Positions 15,279-24,015 of a DNA stretch of 64,000 bases are shown piece after piece. The stretch's first letter is position 1. The number at the start of each line of letters is the position of its first letter. Position numbers and translations under genes: made by a program. The notes under the pieces are model-generated. The model did not search any database and was not told the origin of the DNA. It saw only the letters and a program-made list of their open reading frames with translations. Source of the DNA: Elusimicrobiota bacterium (GTDB taxonomy: Bacteria > Elusimicrobiota > Elusimicrobia > UBA1565 > UBA9628); contig JACRDQ010000023.1 in assembly GCA_016218545.1 (NCBI GenBank), positions 62,001 through 126,000 of the forward strand. Direction: 5' to 3'.

Positions 15279-18200
15279 ATGGGTACCTGCCGCTGATTTC
15301 GATGTCAATGCGATTCTGCAGCTTCTTTCCAAAATCAAAGCTCTGACTGCCGCCTGCATGCTTTGGAGCCATGAGATAGGCGCTGGCTTTTTTCACTGCC
15401 AGCCACAGCGCGGAAAGGTCCTGGCTCTTGGCACGATTCAGGATGTCGTTCTTGAGGTCAGTGAGCATCTGCTGTGCCGTGGCCTCATCGACATTCGTCT
15501 TCACTCGATCGCCAAAGTGAGTCCCTCTGCCGCTGGCCCGTCCGAACTGGGCGTGCATCCGGACCCTATTGCCTTCACTTCTCTTGGCCCCTGCCTTCAA
15601 GCCGACAGACTGCTCGGGTCGCAATCCTGGAGCGAGCTGCAATCCTGGCGGAGGCATGACCGTCGCTGTCACACGCACATGAACGGTCGTATCCAAACCC
15701 CCCGTCATCCTCACCGAAGGAGCGACAACCTGAGGCTTTGTCCACATACCAGGCGAGACGGACCCGTGCACCGGAGCGCCAGCGGTCTCGAGTTCGGGAG
15801 CGTCTTGAGTCTCCTCGTCTTCGGAGGAAGTGTCCTCAACCCGCGCGACCTTGTCCGCCTCTGCATCCATGCTGGCGAAGGCGTCACGGCTATAGTCCTG
15901 CACGTTCGCCTTCTGCCGCGACTCCTTCATCCGCTCGTCTTCGATCAGCAAGACCTGGACCTCGGCCCTGCCCTCCGCGTCCGTTCGAGCCTCGAACGCT
16001 CCAGCCGCGGCCCCTTGGCCGAACCGGGCGTAGCGCTCAGGATCGGCGATGAACCGCACCAGTATCCCGGCCTTCTCCTCTGCCGCCTCGTTGAAGCTCA
16101 AGGCTGCGACCAGGGACACCGGCACCTTGAACGCCAGGACCTCGGAATCCGCGGTCACGTTCAGCCCGGTGATCAACGGCATGGGCGGCGGCTGGACGCC
16201 GGCCGAGGCTGAAGCCGAGCCTTGGACCTCGCCGGCGCCGCTGACCCTCGCCTTGAAGACGAGAGTGTCCGAGTCCTTCCAGGAGCCTTTGGGCCTGGGG
16301 ATGTCGACCGTGGCTGCGGCAAGGCCGCTTGAGTCCGTCTGGTCCTGGCGGGACAGGAAGCGGATGCTCCAGCCGTCAGGGACCTCGAAGGCCGCGGGAA
16401 GCCCTGCCAAGGGCTTGCCGGCTTGGTCCAGGGACACCTGGGCGGTCAGGGTGACCTGGCCCCAGGCAGTCAAGCGTGACGGAGAAGCGGTCAAGGAGAG
16501 TCCCGCGATCTTGGGCTTGGGGGGAGGAGGCGGAGGAGGAGGCGGGGGAGCAGGCTTTGGAGGCTTGGGAGCGGCCGCGACCCTCGGGCTGGGCGTGAAA
16601 AGCCAGGTCAGGAACCTCCCGATGGTCTCCCTGAAGGCAGTGCCGATCCTTCGGCCGAACTGCGCCGCAGGGGAATCCGGGTCGTACTGATAGGACGAGG
16701 AGCCGGAACTCCAGGATGTTGAACCTGAACTCCAAGAGGATGAGCCTGAACCGGAGAACCGGCCGGGAGATGGAAGGCTGCCCCCTCCATCCCATGCCAC
16801 GCCTCCCAGGCTCGAGCCAAGCCCGGTCTCGACCAAGCCTCCGCTCTCCGAGACCAGCCCAGCCTCCTCGAACGGCCTTGCAGGAGTGAGGATCGCGGTG
16901 CTGCCCCGGCTGCCCTCAGAGCCGAGCTCAGCGGCGTCGAGCTCGGTCACGGCCCCGCCTTCCAAGACGGTCTTGAGAGCCTTGGGCTGAAGGGCAAGGA
17001 CTCCTGCGTCCAGGCGGACCGCCACTCCGGCGAGTTCCCCCTCCTGGTTGATGAGCGCGCTCCCGCCGGACTCCGGGCCCAGCAAGGCGTCGCTGCGATA
17101 GAGCTGGCGGCCGGTCGCGGTGGCCAAGCCCTGACTGATCGTCCAACTGCCGGTGAGCGCTCCGTGGGTGACGGCCCACAGCAAGTCTCCCTGTTCGACC
17201 TTGGAACCCGCGAGCTTAAGCCCCGGCAAGTCCTCAAGACCTTCCGCCTTGCCCACTGCCAAGCGGTAAAGATCGTCGGTGCGCTCGACCTTCAAAGGGA
17301 AGGGGCCTTGGACAGGCCCTCCGCTCTTGGACGGCTTGGCAAAGGCCATGAGTCCGGTCCGAAGCAAGCCTGTCTGCGGATCCATGAGCAGGCCAGCGTC
17401 CGCCAGGAACTTGATCGCATGGCCCTTGCGGACCAGGACAGCGGCACCCAAAGCCTTGTAGCCTGACCCTGAGGAGACCGCCACGAGCATGACCGAGGAG
17501 GCGGCTTTCTCCGCTGGGCCGGCAGCGACCAAGGAACCTGTCTCATCTTTCCGGCGATGAGCGGCGCCCAGTCGTTCGAAGACTTCGGCCCGCTCGCAGT
17601 AGAGCCCCGTCCTGTCCGCTCCCGAGGTCTCTGCTGACGCGAGCGCACCCATGAGCTCGCGCAGGCGCACGCGCAGGGCTTCGTAGTCTTGAGGCCGCAG
17701 ACTGGCGTCCGTCAACGCCCGCTGAAACAGCCCGAATCCCGCCGGCCCGCTGTCATCGAGCTCCAGGACCAAGGCCACCCAGGGCCACCACTGCCCGGTC
17801 ACCGGGTCGGCAAAAAGCCCATCCTTGCTCGCCAGCAGCGCCCCCCGCCGTTCAGACGGCTTGCAGTCAGCGTCAGGGAACCGCATCGCCCACGTGTAAT
17901 CCGTGACCGCCAGCACTCGATAGAGCGCGTCCAGGCCCGAGTCGCGTTCTCTCAGGAAACGCCCCAGTTCAGGGACGTACCTCCCTGAGATCCGCTTGAG
18001 GGTATCGGCTGTGGAGCCCGAGTCGCGGAAGGTCTCAAGCCCCTCGGCCAGGACTGAGAAGTCAGCCTGCAGCATGGCCAACTGCCTGGCTGCGCCCGGC
18101 GTTCCTGGCGCGGACGTGCCGCCTCCGCTGGACATGGGGAGCGGCCTGGCAGGTCCGTTCTCGGAAGAGACCTGCACTCCCGCTTCGATGGGACCGGCTG

Positions 18201-18393
18201 CGCTCCCGGCCTTAGCCGAGACCTCGATGGCAGGCTGGTCGAGCGGCGCCTCGTAGTTGCGCACCAACTCCTCCAGCAGGTCGAGCGAAGCCGGCTCCTG
18301 GCAGCGGGCTCCCAGGGCCGACGACATGAGCAGGAAGGCCGCCCAGAACCCAGTTCTCAACTTCCATGCCGGAGCATCAGGGAGACGTGTCAT
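15265..18393 (-). CDS. Large secreted protein with degenerate trypsin-like domain and Ig-like repeats
   Basis: The 1042-residue protein has an N-terminal signal peptide (WAAFLLMSSALGARC). Residues about 300-480 resemble an S1C (trypsin/HtrA-like) domain. The serine loop is present (GPESGGSALINQEGELAGV) and an aspartate occurs in RTDDLYRLAV. The position expected to hold the catalytic histidine (LTNAHVV in the family) reads FLADAGLL, so the triad looks broken. A Ser/Gly/Trp-rich linker (SSSWSSGSTSWSSG), a run of prolines and at least two beta-rich Ig-like domains follow (KPLAGLPAAFEV and later). It resembles a secreted binding or structural protein built on an inactive protease. A TAAGAT -10-like hexamer is 6 nt before the ATG. 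Confidence 0.75.
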   Translation of the reverse strand: MTRLPDAPAWKLRTGFWAAFLLMSSALGARCQEPASLDLLEELVRNYEAPLDQPAIEVSAKAGSAAGPIEAGVQVSSENGPARPLPMSSGGGTSAPGTPGAARQLAMLQADFSVLAEGLETFRDSGSTADTLKRISGRYVPELGRFLRERDSGLDALYRVLAVTDYTWAMRFPDADCKPSERRGALLASKDGLFADPVTGQWWPWVALVLELDDSGPAGFGLFQRALTDASLRPQDYEALRVRLRELMGALASAETSGADRTGLYCERAEVFERLGAAHRRKDETGSLVAAGPAEKAASSVMLVAVSSGSGYKALGAAVLVRKGHAIKFLADAGLLMDPQTGLLRTGLMAFAKPSKSGGPVQGPFPLKVERTDDLYRLAVGKAEGLEDLPGLKLAGSKVEQGDLLWAVTHGALTGSWTISQGLATATGRQLYRSDALLGPESGGSALINQEGELAGVAVRLDAGVLALQPKALKTVLEGGAVTELDAAELGSEGSRGSTAILTPARPFEEAGLVSESGGLVETGLGSSLGGVAWDGGGSLPSPGRFSGSGSSSWSSGSTSWSSGSSSYQYDPDSPAAQFGRRIGTAFRETIGRFLTWLFTPSPRVAAAPKPPKPAPPPPPPPPPPKPKIAGLSLTASPSRLTAWGQVTLTAQVSLDQAGKPLAGLPAAFEVPDGWSIRFLSRQDQTDSSGLAAATVDIPRPKGSWKDSDTLVFKARVSGAGEVQGSASASAGVQPPPMPLITGLNVTADSEVLAFKVPVSLVAALSFNEAAEEKAGILVRFIADPERYARFGQGAAAGAFEARTDAEGRAEVQVLLIEDERMKESRQKANVQDYSRDAFASMDAEADKVARVEDTSSEDEETQDAPELETAGAPVHGSVSPGMWTKPQVVAPSVRMTGGLDTTVHVRVTATVMPPPGLQLAPGLRPEQSVGLKAGAKRSEGNRVRMHAQFGRASGRGTHFGDRVKTNVDEATAQQMLTDLKNDILNRAKSQDLSALWLAVKKASAYLMAPKHAGGSQSFDFGKKLQNRIDIEISGRYPYASQ

Positions 18394-18450
18394 GGGGATA
18401 TCTTAGCATGGCCTGAAAACGCGCGGGGAGCCGGCTGGACAGCCCGGATA

Positions 18451-19281
18451 TCAGCGGAGGGAGCGTTTGAGGAAAGGAGGAACAGCGAACGCAGCCTGGT
18501 GCATCTCAGGGCTGTACCAGGAAAGGCCCTTGAGGGCCCTGGCCCGGCCGGCCTTCAGATCGCGGACCGGGTGCAGGCCCTTGGACGCGTAGGTGAAGGC
18601 CCACAAGCCGCCCGGATACGTCATGTTGGTGAGGAGGAAGGGGCAGGCCACGCGGAACACGGGCCGCAGGATGGACATGAGGTTCCTGATGGTGCCGATC
18701 TCGTAGAAGGGAGAGCCTGCCTGGCTCACCACGATGCCGTCCTCGGTCAGCACCCTGCGGACATCCTTGTAGAACGAGGGGCCGAAGAGCGCCCGCGCGG
18801 GGCCGAAAGGCTCGGTGGAATCCACGATGACCACGTCGAAGCGCTCGGGCGTCTGGCGCACGAAGCGCACCCCGTCCTGGATGAGGACGCGGCAGCGCTT
18901 GTCGCTCAGGGCCGCGCCGGTGCCCGGCAGGAACTTGCGGCTCGCCGAGACCACCATGGCGTCGATCTCGACCAAGGTGCAGGAGGAGACGGAGCGGTGC
19001 TTGAGCACCTCGCGCACCGAGCCGCCGTCCCCGCCGCCGATGACGAGCACGCGCCGCGGCTTGGGGTGCACGCACAGGGGCACGTGCGCGATGGTCTCGT
19101 GGTAGACGAACTCGTCGCGGTCGGAGACCATGGTCATGCCGTCGATGAGCAGGAGCCTGCCGTGGCCCGCGGTCTCGACGACCTCGACCTTCTGGAACGG
19201 GCTTCGTCCCTTGAACAGCCTGCTCCGCACCCGGAACCCGGTGCGCAGCACTCCCTTGTAGACCTCGTCGACCCACTTCAT
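18451..19281 (-). CDS. speE: Spermidine synthase (polyamine aminopropyltransferase)
   Basis: The 276-residue protein transfers the aminopropyl group of decarboxylated S-adenosylmethionine to putrescine, giving spermidine. Family signatures are LLIDGMTMVSDRDEFVYHE near residue 45, the nucleotide-binding VLVIGGGDGGSVREVLKH, and DVVIVDSTEPFGPA with the catalytic aspartate. The start overlaps the AdoMetDC stop (ATGA), so the two enzymes are made together. That supports production of decarboxylated AdoMet for this enzyme. Specificity for putrescine versus agmatine or other amines cannot be settled from sequence. Confidence 0.93.
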   Translation of the reverse strand: MKWVDEVYKGVLRTGFRVRSRLFKGRSPFQKVEVVETAGHGRLLLIDGMTMVSDRDEFVYHETIAHVPLCVHPKPRRVLVIGGGDGGSVREVLKHRSVSSCTLVEIDAMVVSASRKFLPGTGAALSDKRCRVLIQDGVRFVRQTPERFDVVIVDSTEPFGPARALFGPSFYKDVRRVLTEDGIVVSQAGSPFYEIGTIRNLMSILRPVFRVACPFLLTNMTYPGGLWAFTYASKGLHPVRDLKAGRARALKGLSWYSPEMHQAAFAVPPFLKRSLR

Positions 19282-20216
19282 ATCTTGATCGGGAAGGCCG
19301 TGGTGGCGCTCCGGACAGGCTTGAAATGGTGGTCGAAGCTGACGCGGTAGCCCGCTCCGAGGTTCTGCCGGACCGAGCGCTTCACCGGATAGGGCACGCG
19401 CACGTCCCTGCGCGAGCCCAGGGGCTGGAACAGGAGCACGTCGCAGGAGCGCGGCTTGAAGATGCCGAGGATGCGCTTCATGAGCCGGTTGGCGTCAGGC
19501 CCGACCTGATTGGTCTCGAAGCTGACGTACGAGCCGATCTTCTGGGGCGTCACATGGAGCGTATAGTATCTGGTGCCCCGGACCGCGTTCAGGGAGTAGC
19601 CCATGGGCTCGAAGAGGTAGTCGTCCACCTCGAAGCCCGGCAGGAGGGACCAGACCCCGGACTCCTCCTTGATGTAGCGCCTGCGGTGCTGGGGCCCGGA
19701 CATGAACACGCGCGCGGCCGACGCGTCGATGCCGTGCATGAGGATCTCGAGGGTCAGGTCGTCGGGCTCGGGCTTGGAGGGCCGGTCGAGGTGGAAGAGA
19801 AAGACGTGGTGGTCGTCACCGTCGCCGAACCGGTACGACTTGCCCTCCATCCGGTTCGTAAGCCTCTTGACGTCGTCGAAGAAGTTCGAGGGCTGATACT
19901 CCTGGAACATCGCGTTCTTGCGCTCGTAGACGAGGTACTGGAAATTCTCGACCCCGAGGTCCGAGCACAGGCGCAGGATGGCGGCCACCAGGTCCGTCTT
20001 GCCGCACGTGATCATGGTGAGCCACCCGTCCGTCACGAAGAGGCTCGACTCGGAGAGGAGGTAGGCGTCCATGCGCTCGCACTTCATCTCCGAGAGGATC
20101 TTGGCGCGCGACTCGGCCACGATGGACTCCCAGTACGCGCGGCCGCGGCTGCGCAGGGAAGGCTGCCCGGGCGCCAGCGCCAACTCGACCTTCTTCTCCG
20201 GTCCCTCGAAGAGCAT
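19278..20216 (-). CDS. speD: S-adenosylmethionine decarboxylase, eukaryotic-type (pyruvoyl) family
   Basis: This 312-residue protein resembles the animal/plant AdoMetDC family, not the short bacterial SpeD. Motifs align in order with human AdoMetDC: FEGPEK (Glu4, Glu7), YLLSESSLFV with the predicted self-cleavage at Glu56-Ser57, TCGKT (Cys71), LTLEILM, GYSLN (Ser208), LHVTP (His221) and SYVSFETNQ. The enzyme makes decarboxylated AdoMet for spermidine synthesis, using a pyruvoyl group formed from Ser57. Length is close to the human enzyme (334). The ATG at 20216 is the only plausible start. No Shine-Dalgarno is present. A TTGACA promoter places the -10 just 9 nt upstream, suggesting a leaderless mRNA. 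Confidence 0.93.
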   Translation of the reverse strand: MLFEGPEKKVELALAPGQPSLRSRGRAYWESIVAESRAKILSEMKCERMDAYLLSESSLFVTDGWLTMITCGKTDLVAAILRLCSDLGVENFQYLVYERKNAMFQEYQPSNFFDDVKRLTNRMEGKSYRFGDGDDHHVFLFHLDRPSKPEPDDLTLEILMHGIDASAARVFMSGPQHRRRYIKEESGVWSLLPGFEVDDYLFEPMGYSLNAVRGTRYYTLHVTPQKIGSYVSFETNQVGPDANRLMKRILGIFKPRSCDVLLFQPLGSRRDVRVPYPVKRSVRQNLGAGYRVSFDHHFKPVRSATTAFPIKI

Positions 20217-20225
20217 GGGACAGAC

Positions 20226-20255
20226 ATCATGCCTTCCCGACCGGCCCGGTGTCAA
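20226..20255 (-). promoter_or_regulatory. Promoter of speD-speE, probably leaderless
   Basis: On the minus strand a perfect TTGACA (20250-20255) is followed after 18 nt by CATGAT (20226-20231), a four-of-six match to TATAAT. The ATG of speD follows after 9 nt, so transcription would start at or within a few bases of the start codon. Confidence 0.55.
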
Positions 20256-20340
20256 GACCGCAGCTTGCGGGCTTGACTCGGAGGGGCTGGTTTGGCTTTC
20301 ATGGAGCCTGCCGCTGCCTTTCCGCGGCAGGGAGGCTGGA

Positions 20341-21141
20341 ATGACGAGCTGGCTTGCGACGATGCTGGTCCTGGCGACAGGCTTGGCCTGGGCGGCCCCG
20401 GAGCCGGGTTCCAAGCCCGTGATCTCCGAGCCCAAGGACTTCTCCCTGAAAGCCATCAAGCTCATCAAGGTCAGCGCCGACTCGGGCGGCATCCTCGTGC
20501 GCGGCGGCAAGCAGGGCTCGGCCCGGGTCCTGACCGTGGGCAGCCTCAACAACTGCACCATCACCACCGAGGTCCGCGGCCCTGAGCTCGTGGTCGAGGC
20601 CAAGCATCCCTTCATGAAGACCTGCCTGGCCGGCTTTGCCGTGGAAGCCGACGTGGACGTGCCGGTGCGGCTCTACGCAGGGTCCGGGGACATCGAGGTC
20701 TCGGCCCGCAGGGGGATGGTCGAGGCGGACACCGGCTCAGGCAGCATCCTTGTCAAGGACGCGGTGGGAGAGCTCGTCCTGCGCTCAGGCAGCGGGGACA
20801 TCAAGGCGCACGCAGCAGCTTCCAAGGCCCGCGCCCAGAGCGGCAGCGGCAGCATCGAGTTGCGCAAGCTCTTCGGCTCAGCCGACGTCATGACCGGCAG
20901 CGGCAACATCGCGCTGGAGTGGGGGCGCGCTCCGCGCTCTGGCGAGGCTGAGGTGAAGTCCGGCAGCGGGAACATCGAGCTCGTGTTCCCTCAAGGCACC
21001 AAGCTGGCTTCCAGCATGCGCACCGGCACCGGCTCGACTTCCAACGAGCTCGGAGACACCCCCGGCGCGGATTGGCGCGTGTCCGCGACCTCAGGGACCG
21101 GCGACGTGACCATCCGCGGCCCGGCGCCCAAGAAGCGCTAG
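20341..21141 (+). CDS. Exported DUF4097-like beta-helix protein
   Basis: The 266-residue protein has a signal peptide ending in GLAWA. From residue 120 on it carries about eight repeats of the pattern [ST]G[ST]G[DSN]-[IV], roughly every 20 residues (for example GSGDIEV, GSGSILV, GSGDIKA, GSGNIAL, GTGDVTI). This is the hallmark of the right-handed beta-helix adhesin-like DUF4097 family, whose role is not established. GGGAGG lies 7 nt before the ATG. A GC-rich inverted repeat CCTGCCGC/GCGGCAGG (20307-20331) ends at that Shine-Dalgarno and might modulate initiation. It is divergent to the spermidine operon. Confidence 0.82.
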   Translation: MTSWLATMLVLATGLAWAAPEPGSKPVISEPKDFSLKAIKLIKVSADSGGILVRGGKQGSARVLTVGSLNNCTITTEVRGPELVVEAKHPFMKTCLAGFAVEADVDVPVRLYAGSGDIEVSARRGMVEADTGSGSILVKDAVGELVLRSGSGDIKAHAAASKARAQSGSGSIELRKLFGSADVMTGSGNIALEWGRAPRSGEAEVKSGSGNIELVFPQGTKLASSMRTGTGSTSNELGDTPGADWRVSATSGTGDVTIRGPAPKKR

Positions 21142-21145
21142 CAGG

Positions 21146-23377
21146 CTAGCGCCCGGCTTTTTCCAGGGCCCGCACGGCGAAGAACGCCGGGTTGAGGTGG
21201 ACTCCCACGACCTTCCTGGGCTCGGGCAGGACCTTGTAGAGGATCAGCCAGGCAGGCTGGGGGTTGGGGTCGTGCCGCTCCTCGAAGGCCACTTCCAGGT
21301 ACTCCTGCCAGAACCTGCGGTAAGCCTCTGAGCTGGCCAGGTCGCGCGGGAGCACTGCCGGGGAACTTGCGCGGTACAGGTACTGGTAGGCGTTGACCAG
21401 GATGTGCGTGATGCCCATCCTAGCCAGCTCACCCCTGATGTCAACGGCAGTTGAGGAGCGCCTCACCCCCTCCCAGAAGGGATTGTGGTCGAAGATCGAG
21501 GAAGCCACGGTCTCGCGCTCGATGTAGAAGGAGCGTGATTCTCCAAGGACCATGATGCGAGCATCCTTGGGCAGGTCCCTGTTGATGAACTGAGCAGCCG
21601 TGTAGTAAGGCAGGGCATAAGTCTCATGCGGCACGCGCAAGAACTCTTCCTTGGTCATGCGTCCTGAGAGGTAGGCCCAGAAATCCATGTTCCAGCTCTG
21701 CTTGAACGCGACCTGGAACTGGAACAACACCTGATAGAGGATGGCCAGCATGCCAAGAGCACGGAAGGACTTGGGCCAGCGGCTGTGGCACACCGCATAA
21801 GCCAGGAACAGGCTGAGCGCAGGATAAGCAGGGAGGAGGAAGCGGCCTAACCCGCTCGTGGCTGCCCAGGAGAGATAGCCGAGCGCCGCGACCGCCAGAA
21901 GCCCGCGCTCCACAGGACGCTTCCACGGCACGAACAAGGCCCAGGGCGCAAACAGCGGCAGGAGCGGTCCGGCCCAGTCGCCTGTGGGCCAGTCTCCGAG
22001 GAACACGTTCCACTGCTGCTCCACCCAGGACTTCAACCCACCCAGGCCTGAGAGCACCGCGGATGCTTCCATGGCCCGCGAAGCGCTGAAGAATCCCGCG
22101 GGATCAGCGATCCTCTCAGCTCCAGGGAAGATGCCCGTGAAGAACGGATAGAGCGGATTGCCAAAGAACGCCAGGTTCTTGAGCATCCACGGAGAGAACA
22201 CCGCTCCAGCCGCACCGAGCAGAGCAAGAGCCTTCTGCCAGCCCAGCCTCTCCCTGCGTCCCAGCCAGAATTGCACGCACGCCAGGACCACGGGCACGGT
22301 CAGGATGTTGTACTTCGTCCCGGCGGCAGCCCCTGCCAGGATCCCCGCTCCCACCTGCCAGCCGGCTCCTCGACAAGGTTGACTCCCGTTCCCAGCGACA
22401 GGCTCCAGGCCGCGGAGCAGTGCGAAGAGCGCGGCACAGCAGTAGAACACGCCGATGTGGTCCACGCCTGAAGACCAGGCCGAGTACATGCCCATGGGCA
22501 GGGTGTAATAAAGGAGGCCGGCCAGCCAGCCCTTGAAAGGAGTGAACCATCTCCTGGCCATGAGATAGAGCCAGCCCACCACTGCCAGGCTGAACGAAGA
22601 GTGGAGCAGGGAAGCCAGCTTCTCATCGCTCAAGACCATGGCCAGGCTGTAGAGCATCTGGCCTCCGAACGGCGAGGCGGAGAAGATCTGGTGCGGGGTG
22701 CTGCTCACGTTCCCCTGGAGCAGGTAGAGGTTCGGCAAAGCCAGGTGATAGTTGAGCGAGTCGTAGTAGATCTCAGGAGCCGCGGCGCAGAGCGTGTTGA
22801 GCAGGACGGCCATGCCCAGGAGCACGAGGACCGGCCAGGTCCAGCCCCTTTCCCACTTGGCCTCGGCCCCAAGGTCGCAAGCTGGCGGCTCCTCAGGTCT
22901 TGGGAACCATCTGTACCAGCAGAGCAAGGACCCTGCGGTCACGAACATGAAGGAGACTTTCAGGGCGGTGGGAGAGAACAAGCCGGCCAAGCCCAAGCCA
23001 AGGAGCGCGCTGGAGAGCCCAGCGAATCCGAACCCCGCGCTGAGAAGGAAAAGCTCGGTCTTCCCACCCCGCAATCCCAAGGCCTTGCACACCGGCCCGC
23101 CCAGACCCGCTGCCACGAACCAGAGCATGCCTGCCCATGCCAGCCTTGGCCCGATGAACCCGACCGGATTCCAATCCGTCAGGCAGACCCACAGCCCGCG
23201 TCCGAACGCTTTCCACGCCAGGACCACGAATGGAAGGGAGAGGTTGCGTCCCGCGTAGCAGGCCCAGATGACCAGCAGGACCGCGATGCCTGCTATGGCC
23301 CGCTTGGAGAGCCCTGTCTCAGGAACTGGAGGAGGGGGCGGAGCAGTGGCGGCAGCTTCGCGCTTCTTCTTGGCCAT
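21146..23377 (-). CDS. GT-C-type membrane glycosyltransferase
   Basis: The 743-residue polytopic protein has a Lys-rich cytoplasmic start, many hydrophobic helices, and the first-loop acidic motif PEIYYDSLNYHL typical of ArnT/PMT-like GT-C enzymes. These use polyprenyl-phosphate sugars to glycosylate lipids or proteins on the outer face of the inner membrane. A soluble C-terminal domain contains MVLGESRSFY and THILVN. It is paralogous to the plus-strand gene at 52536, which has PEIFYDALVYHL, LGEGRRYG and THILVN in the same order. It converges with the beta-helix gene (4 bp apart). Donor and acceptor are unknown. Confidence 0.82.
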   Translation of the reverse strand: MAKKKREAAATAPPPPPVPETGLSKRAIAGIAVLLVIWACYAGRNLSLPFVVLAWKAFGRGLWVCLTDWNPVGFIGPRLAWAGMLWFVAAGLGGPVCKALGLRGGKTELFLLSAGFGFAGLSSALLGLGLAGLFSPTALKVSFMFVTAGSLLCWYRWFPRPEEPPACDLGAEAKWERGWTWPVLVLLGMAVLLNTLCAAAPEIYYDSLNYHLALPNLYLLQGNVSSTPHQIFSASPFGGQMLYSLAMVLSDEKLASLLHSSFSLAVVGWLYLMARRWFTPFKGWLAGLLYYTLPMGMYSAWSSGVDHIGVFYCCAALFALLRGLEPVAGNGSQPCRGAGWQVGAGILAGAAAGTKYNILTVPVVLACVQFWLGRRERLGWQKALALLGAAGAVFSPWMLKNLAFFGNPLYPFFTGIFPGAERIADPAGFFSASRAMEASAVLSGLGGLKSWVEQQWNVFLGDWPTGDWAGPLLPLFAPWALFVPWKRPVERGLLAVAALGYLSWAATSGLGRFLLPAYPALSLFLAYAVCHSRWPKSFRALGMLAILYQVLFQFQVAFKQSWNMDFWAYLSGRMTKEEFLRVPHETYALPYYTAAQFINRDLPKDARIMVLGESRSFYIERETVASSIFDHNPFWEGVRRSSTAVDIRGELARMGITHILVNAYQYLYRASSPAVLPRDLASSEAYRRFWQEYLEVAFEERHDPNPQPAWLILYKVLPEPRKVVGVHLNPAFFAVRALEKAGR

Positions 23378-23391
23378 GGATCCCGGGGGGT

Positions 23392-23420
23392 AGTGTATTC
23401 CCGGCCCACCTCGGTGTCAA
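23392..23420 (-). promoter_or_regulatory. Strong sigma-70-like promoter of the GT-C gene
   Basis: On the minus strand, TTGACA (23415-23420) lies 17 nt before TACACT (23392-23397). The start codon at 23377 is 14 nt further, leaving a leader of only about 7 nt. The same TACACT hexamer appears in the toxin-antitoxin promoter. Confidence 0.65.
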
Positions 23421-23475
23421 GGGGACTGAGGCGACCGCGAACGGCTCAAACCTCTACCCATATCTCTCCGAACGC

Positions 23476-23724
23476 TCATGCCGCGTATTGATGTATGAGC
23501 TCTGAGACGAAACTCTGGTATGGGATGCCCATTCGCTTGGCTTTTTCTTTTATGCTCGCCAGGTCCGCGCCATTGACCCGTATGGTCAACACGGCATCTT
23601 TCTTTCGCCTAGCCACGGCTTCGGCAATTCGGTTGAATTCAGCCTCTTTGACAGGCCGATACTCGCCCCGAAGCAACGCCCGCTCGATAGCCTTTTCGCT
23701 CCGGCTGAGCTTGATTTTCTTCAT
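23476..23724 (-). CDS. RHH (CopG/BrnA-like) antitoxin
   Basis: From the ATG at 23724 the protein is 82 residues. GAGGGG sits 8 nt upstream, so the ATG at 23745 is less likely. The C-terminal half (VLTIRVNGADLASIKEKAKR then GIPYQSFVSELIHQY) is a ribbon-helix-helix DNA-binding fold. The N-terminal part is basic and would contact the toxin. It overlaps the toxin stop by 4 bp in the toxin-first order characteristic of BrnT-BrnA modules. It probably represses the shared promoter through the dyad at 23993-24004. Confidence 0.82.
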   Translation of the reverse strand: MKKIKLSRSEKAIERALLRGEYRPVKEAEFNRIAEAVARRKKDAVLTIRVNGADLASIKEKAKRMGIPYQSFVSELIHQYAA

Positions 23725-23978
23725 GTCAGTTCCCCTCGCATCCATTTCTTCGTGAACTTCCGGCTTGGGTACAGGGTCTTGAGGAATATCTCGCGTTCTC
23801 GCTCAACATAAGGAACGATCCAGATGTAGCCGCCCAGCTCAAAGAGAAAGATGTTCTGGCTTGGCCTTGCTGGGTTCTCCCGTGCGCCAATGAGGTTTGC
23901 CTGGAGAATCGTCTCAAAGGAAACGCCCCGTGTGCGTTTGAGCCAATCGCTCTTGCGTTGATCCCACCGGATGTCCAT
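23721..23978 (-). CDS. BrnT-like type II toxin
   Basis: The 85-residue protein begins MDIRWDQRKSDWL and continues RGVSFETIL, matching the BrnT/DUF497 layout (D-x-x-K, then GVSFEE). It has a central beta-sheet (IFLFELGGYIWIVPYVE) and a basic C-terminus (SRKFTKKWMR). BrnT toxins are RelE-fold ribonucleases that inhibit translation. The antitoxin gene overlaps its stop. The region is AT-richer than its surroundings, consistent with mobile TA acquisition. The start codon has no Shine-Dalgarno and lies 8 nt after the predicted -10. Confidence 0.82.
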   Translation of the reverse strand: MDIRWDQRKSDWLKRTRGVSFETILQANLIGARENPARPSQNIFLFELGGYIWIVPYVEREREIFLKTLYPSRKFTKKWMRGELT

Positions 23979-23986
23979 CCATTAAT

Positions 23987-24015
23987 AGTGTAATACAAAT
24001 GTATGTACGTTTCAA
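23987..24015 (-). promoter_or_regulatory. Toxin-antitoxin promoter with operator dyad
   Basis: On the minus strand, TTGAAA (24010-24015), 17 nt, then TACACT (23987-23992). An inverted repeat ATACA-AA-TGTAT (23993-24004) fills the spacer between the two elements, the expected place for an RHH repressor. The toxin ATG begins 8 nt after the -10, so the mRNA is predicted to be leaderless or nearly so. Confidence 0.6.
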
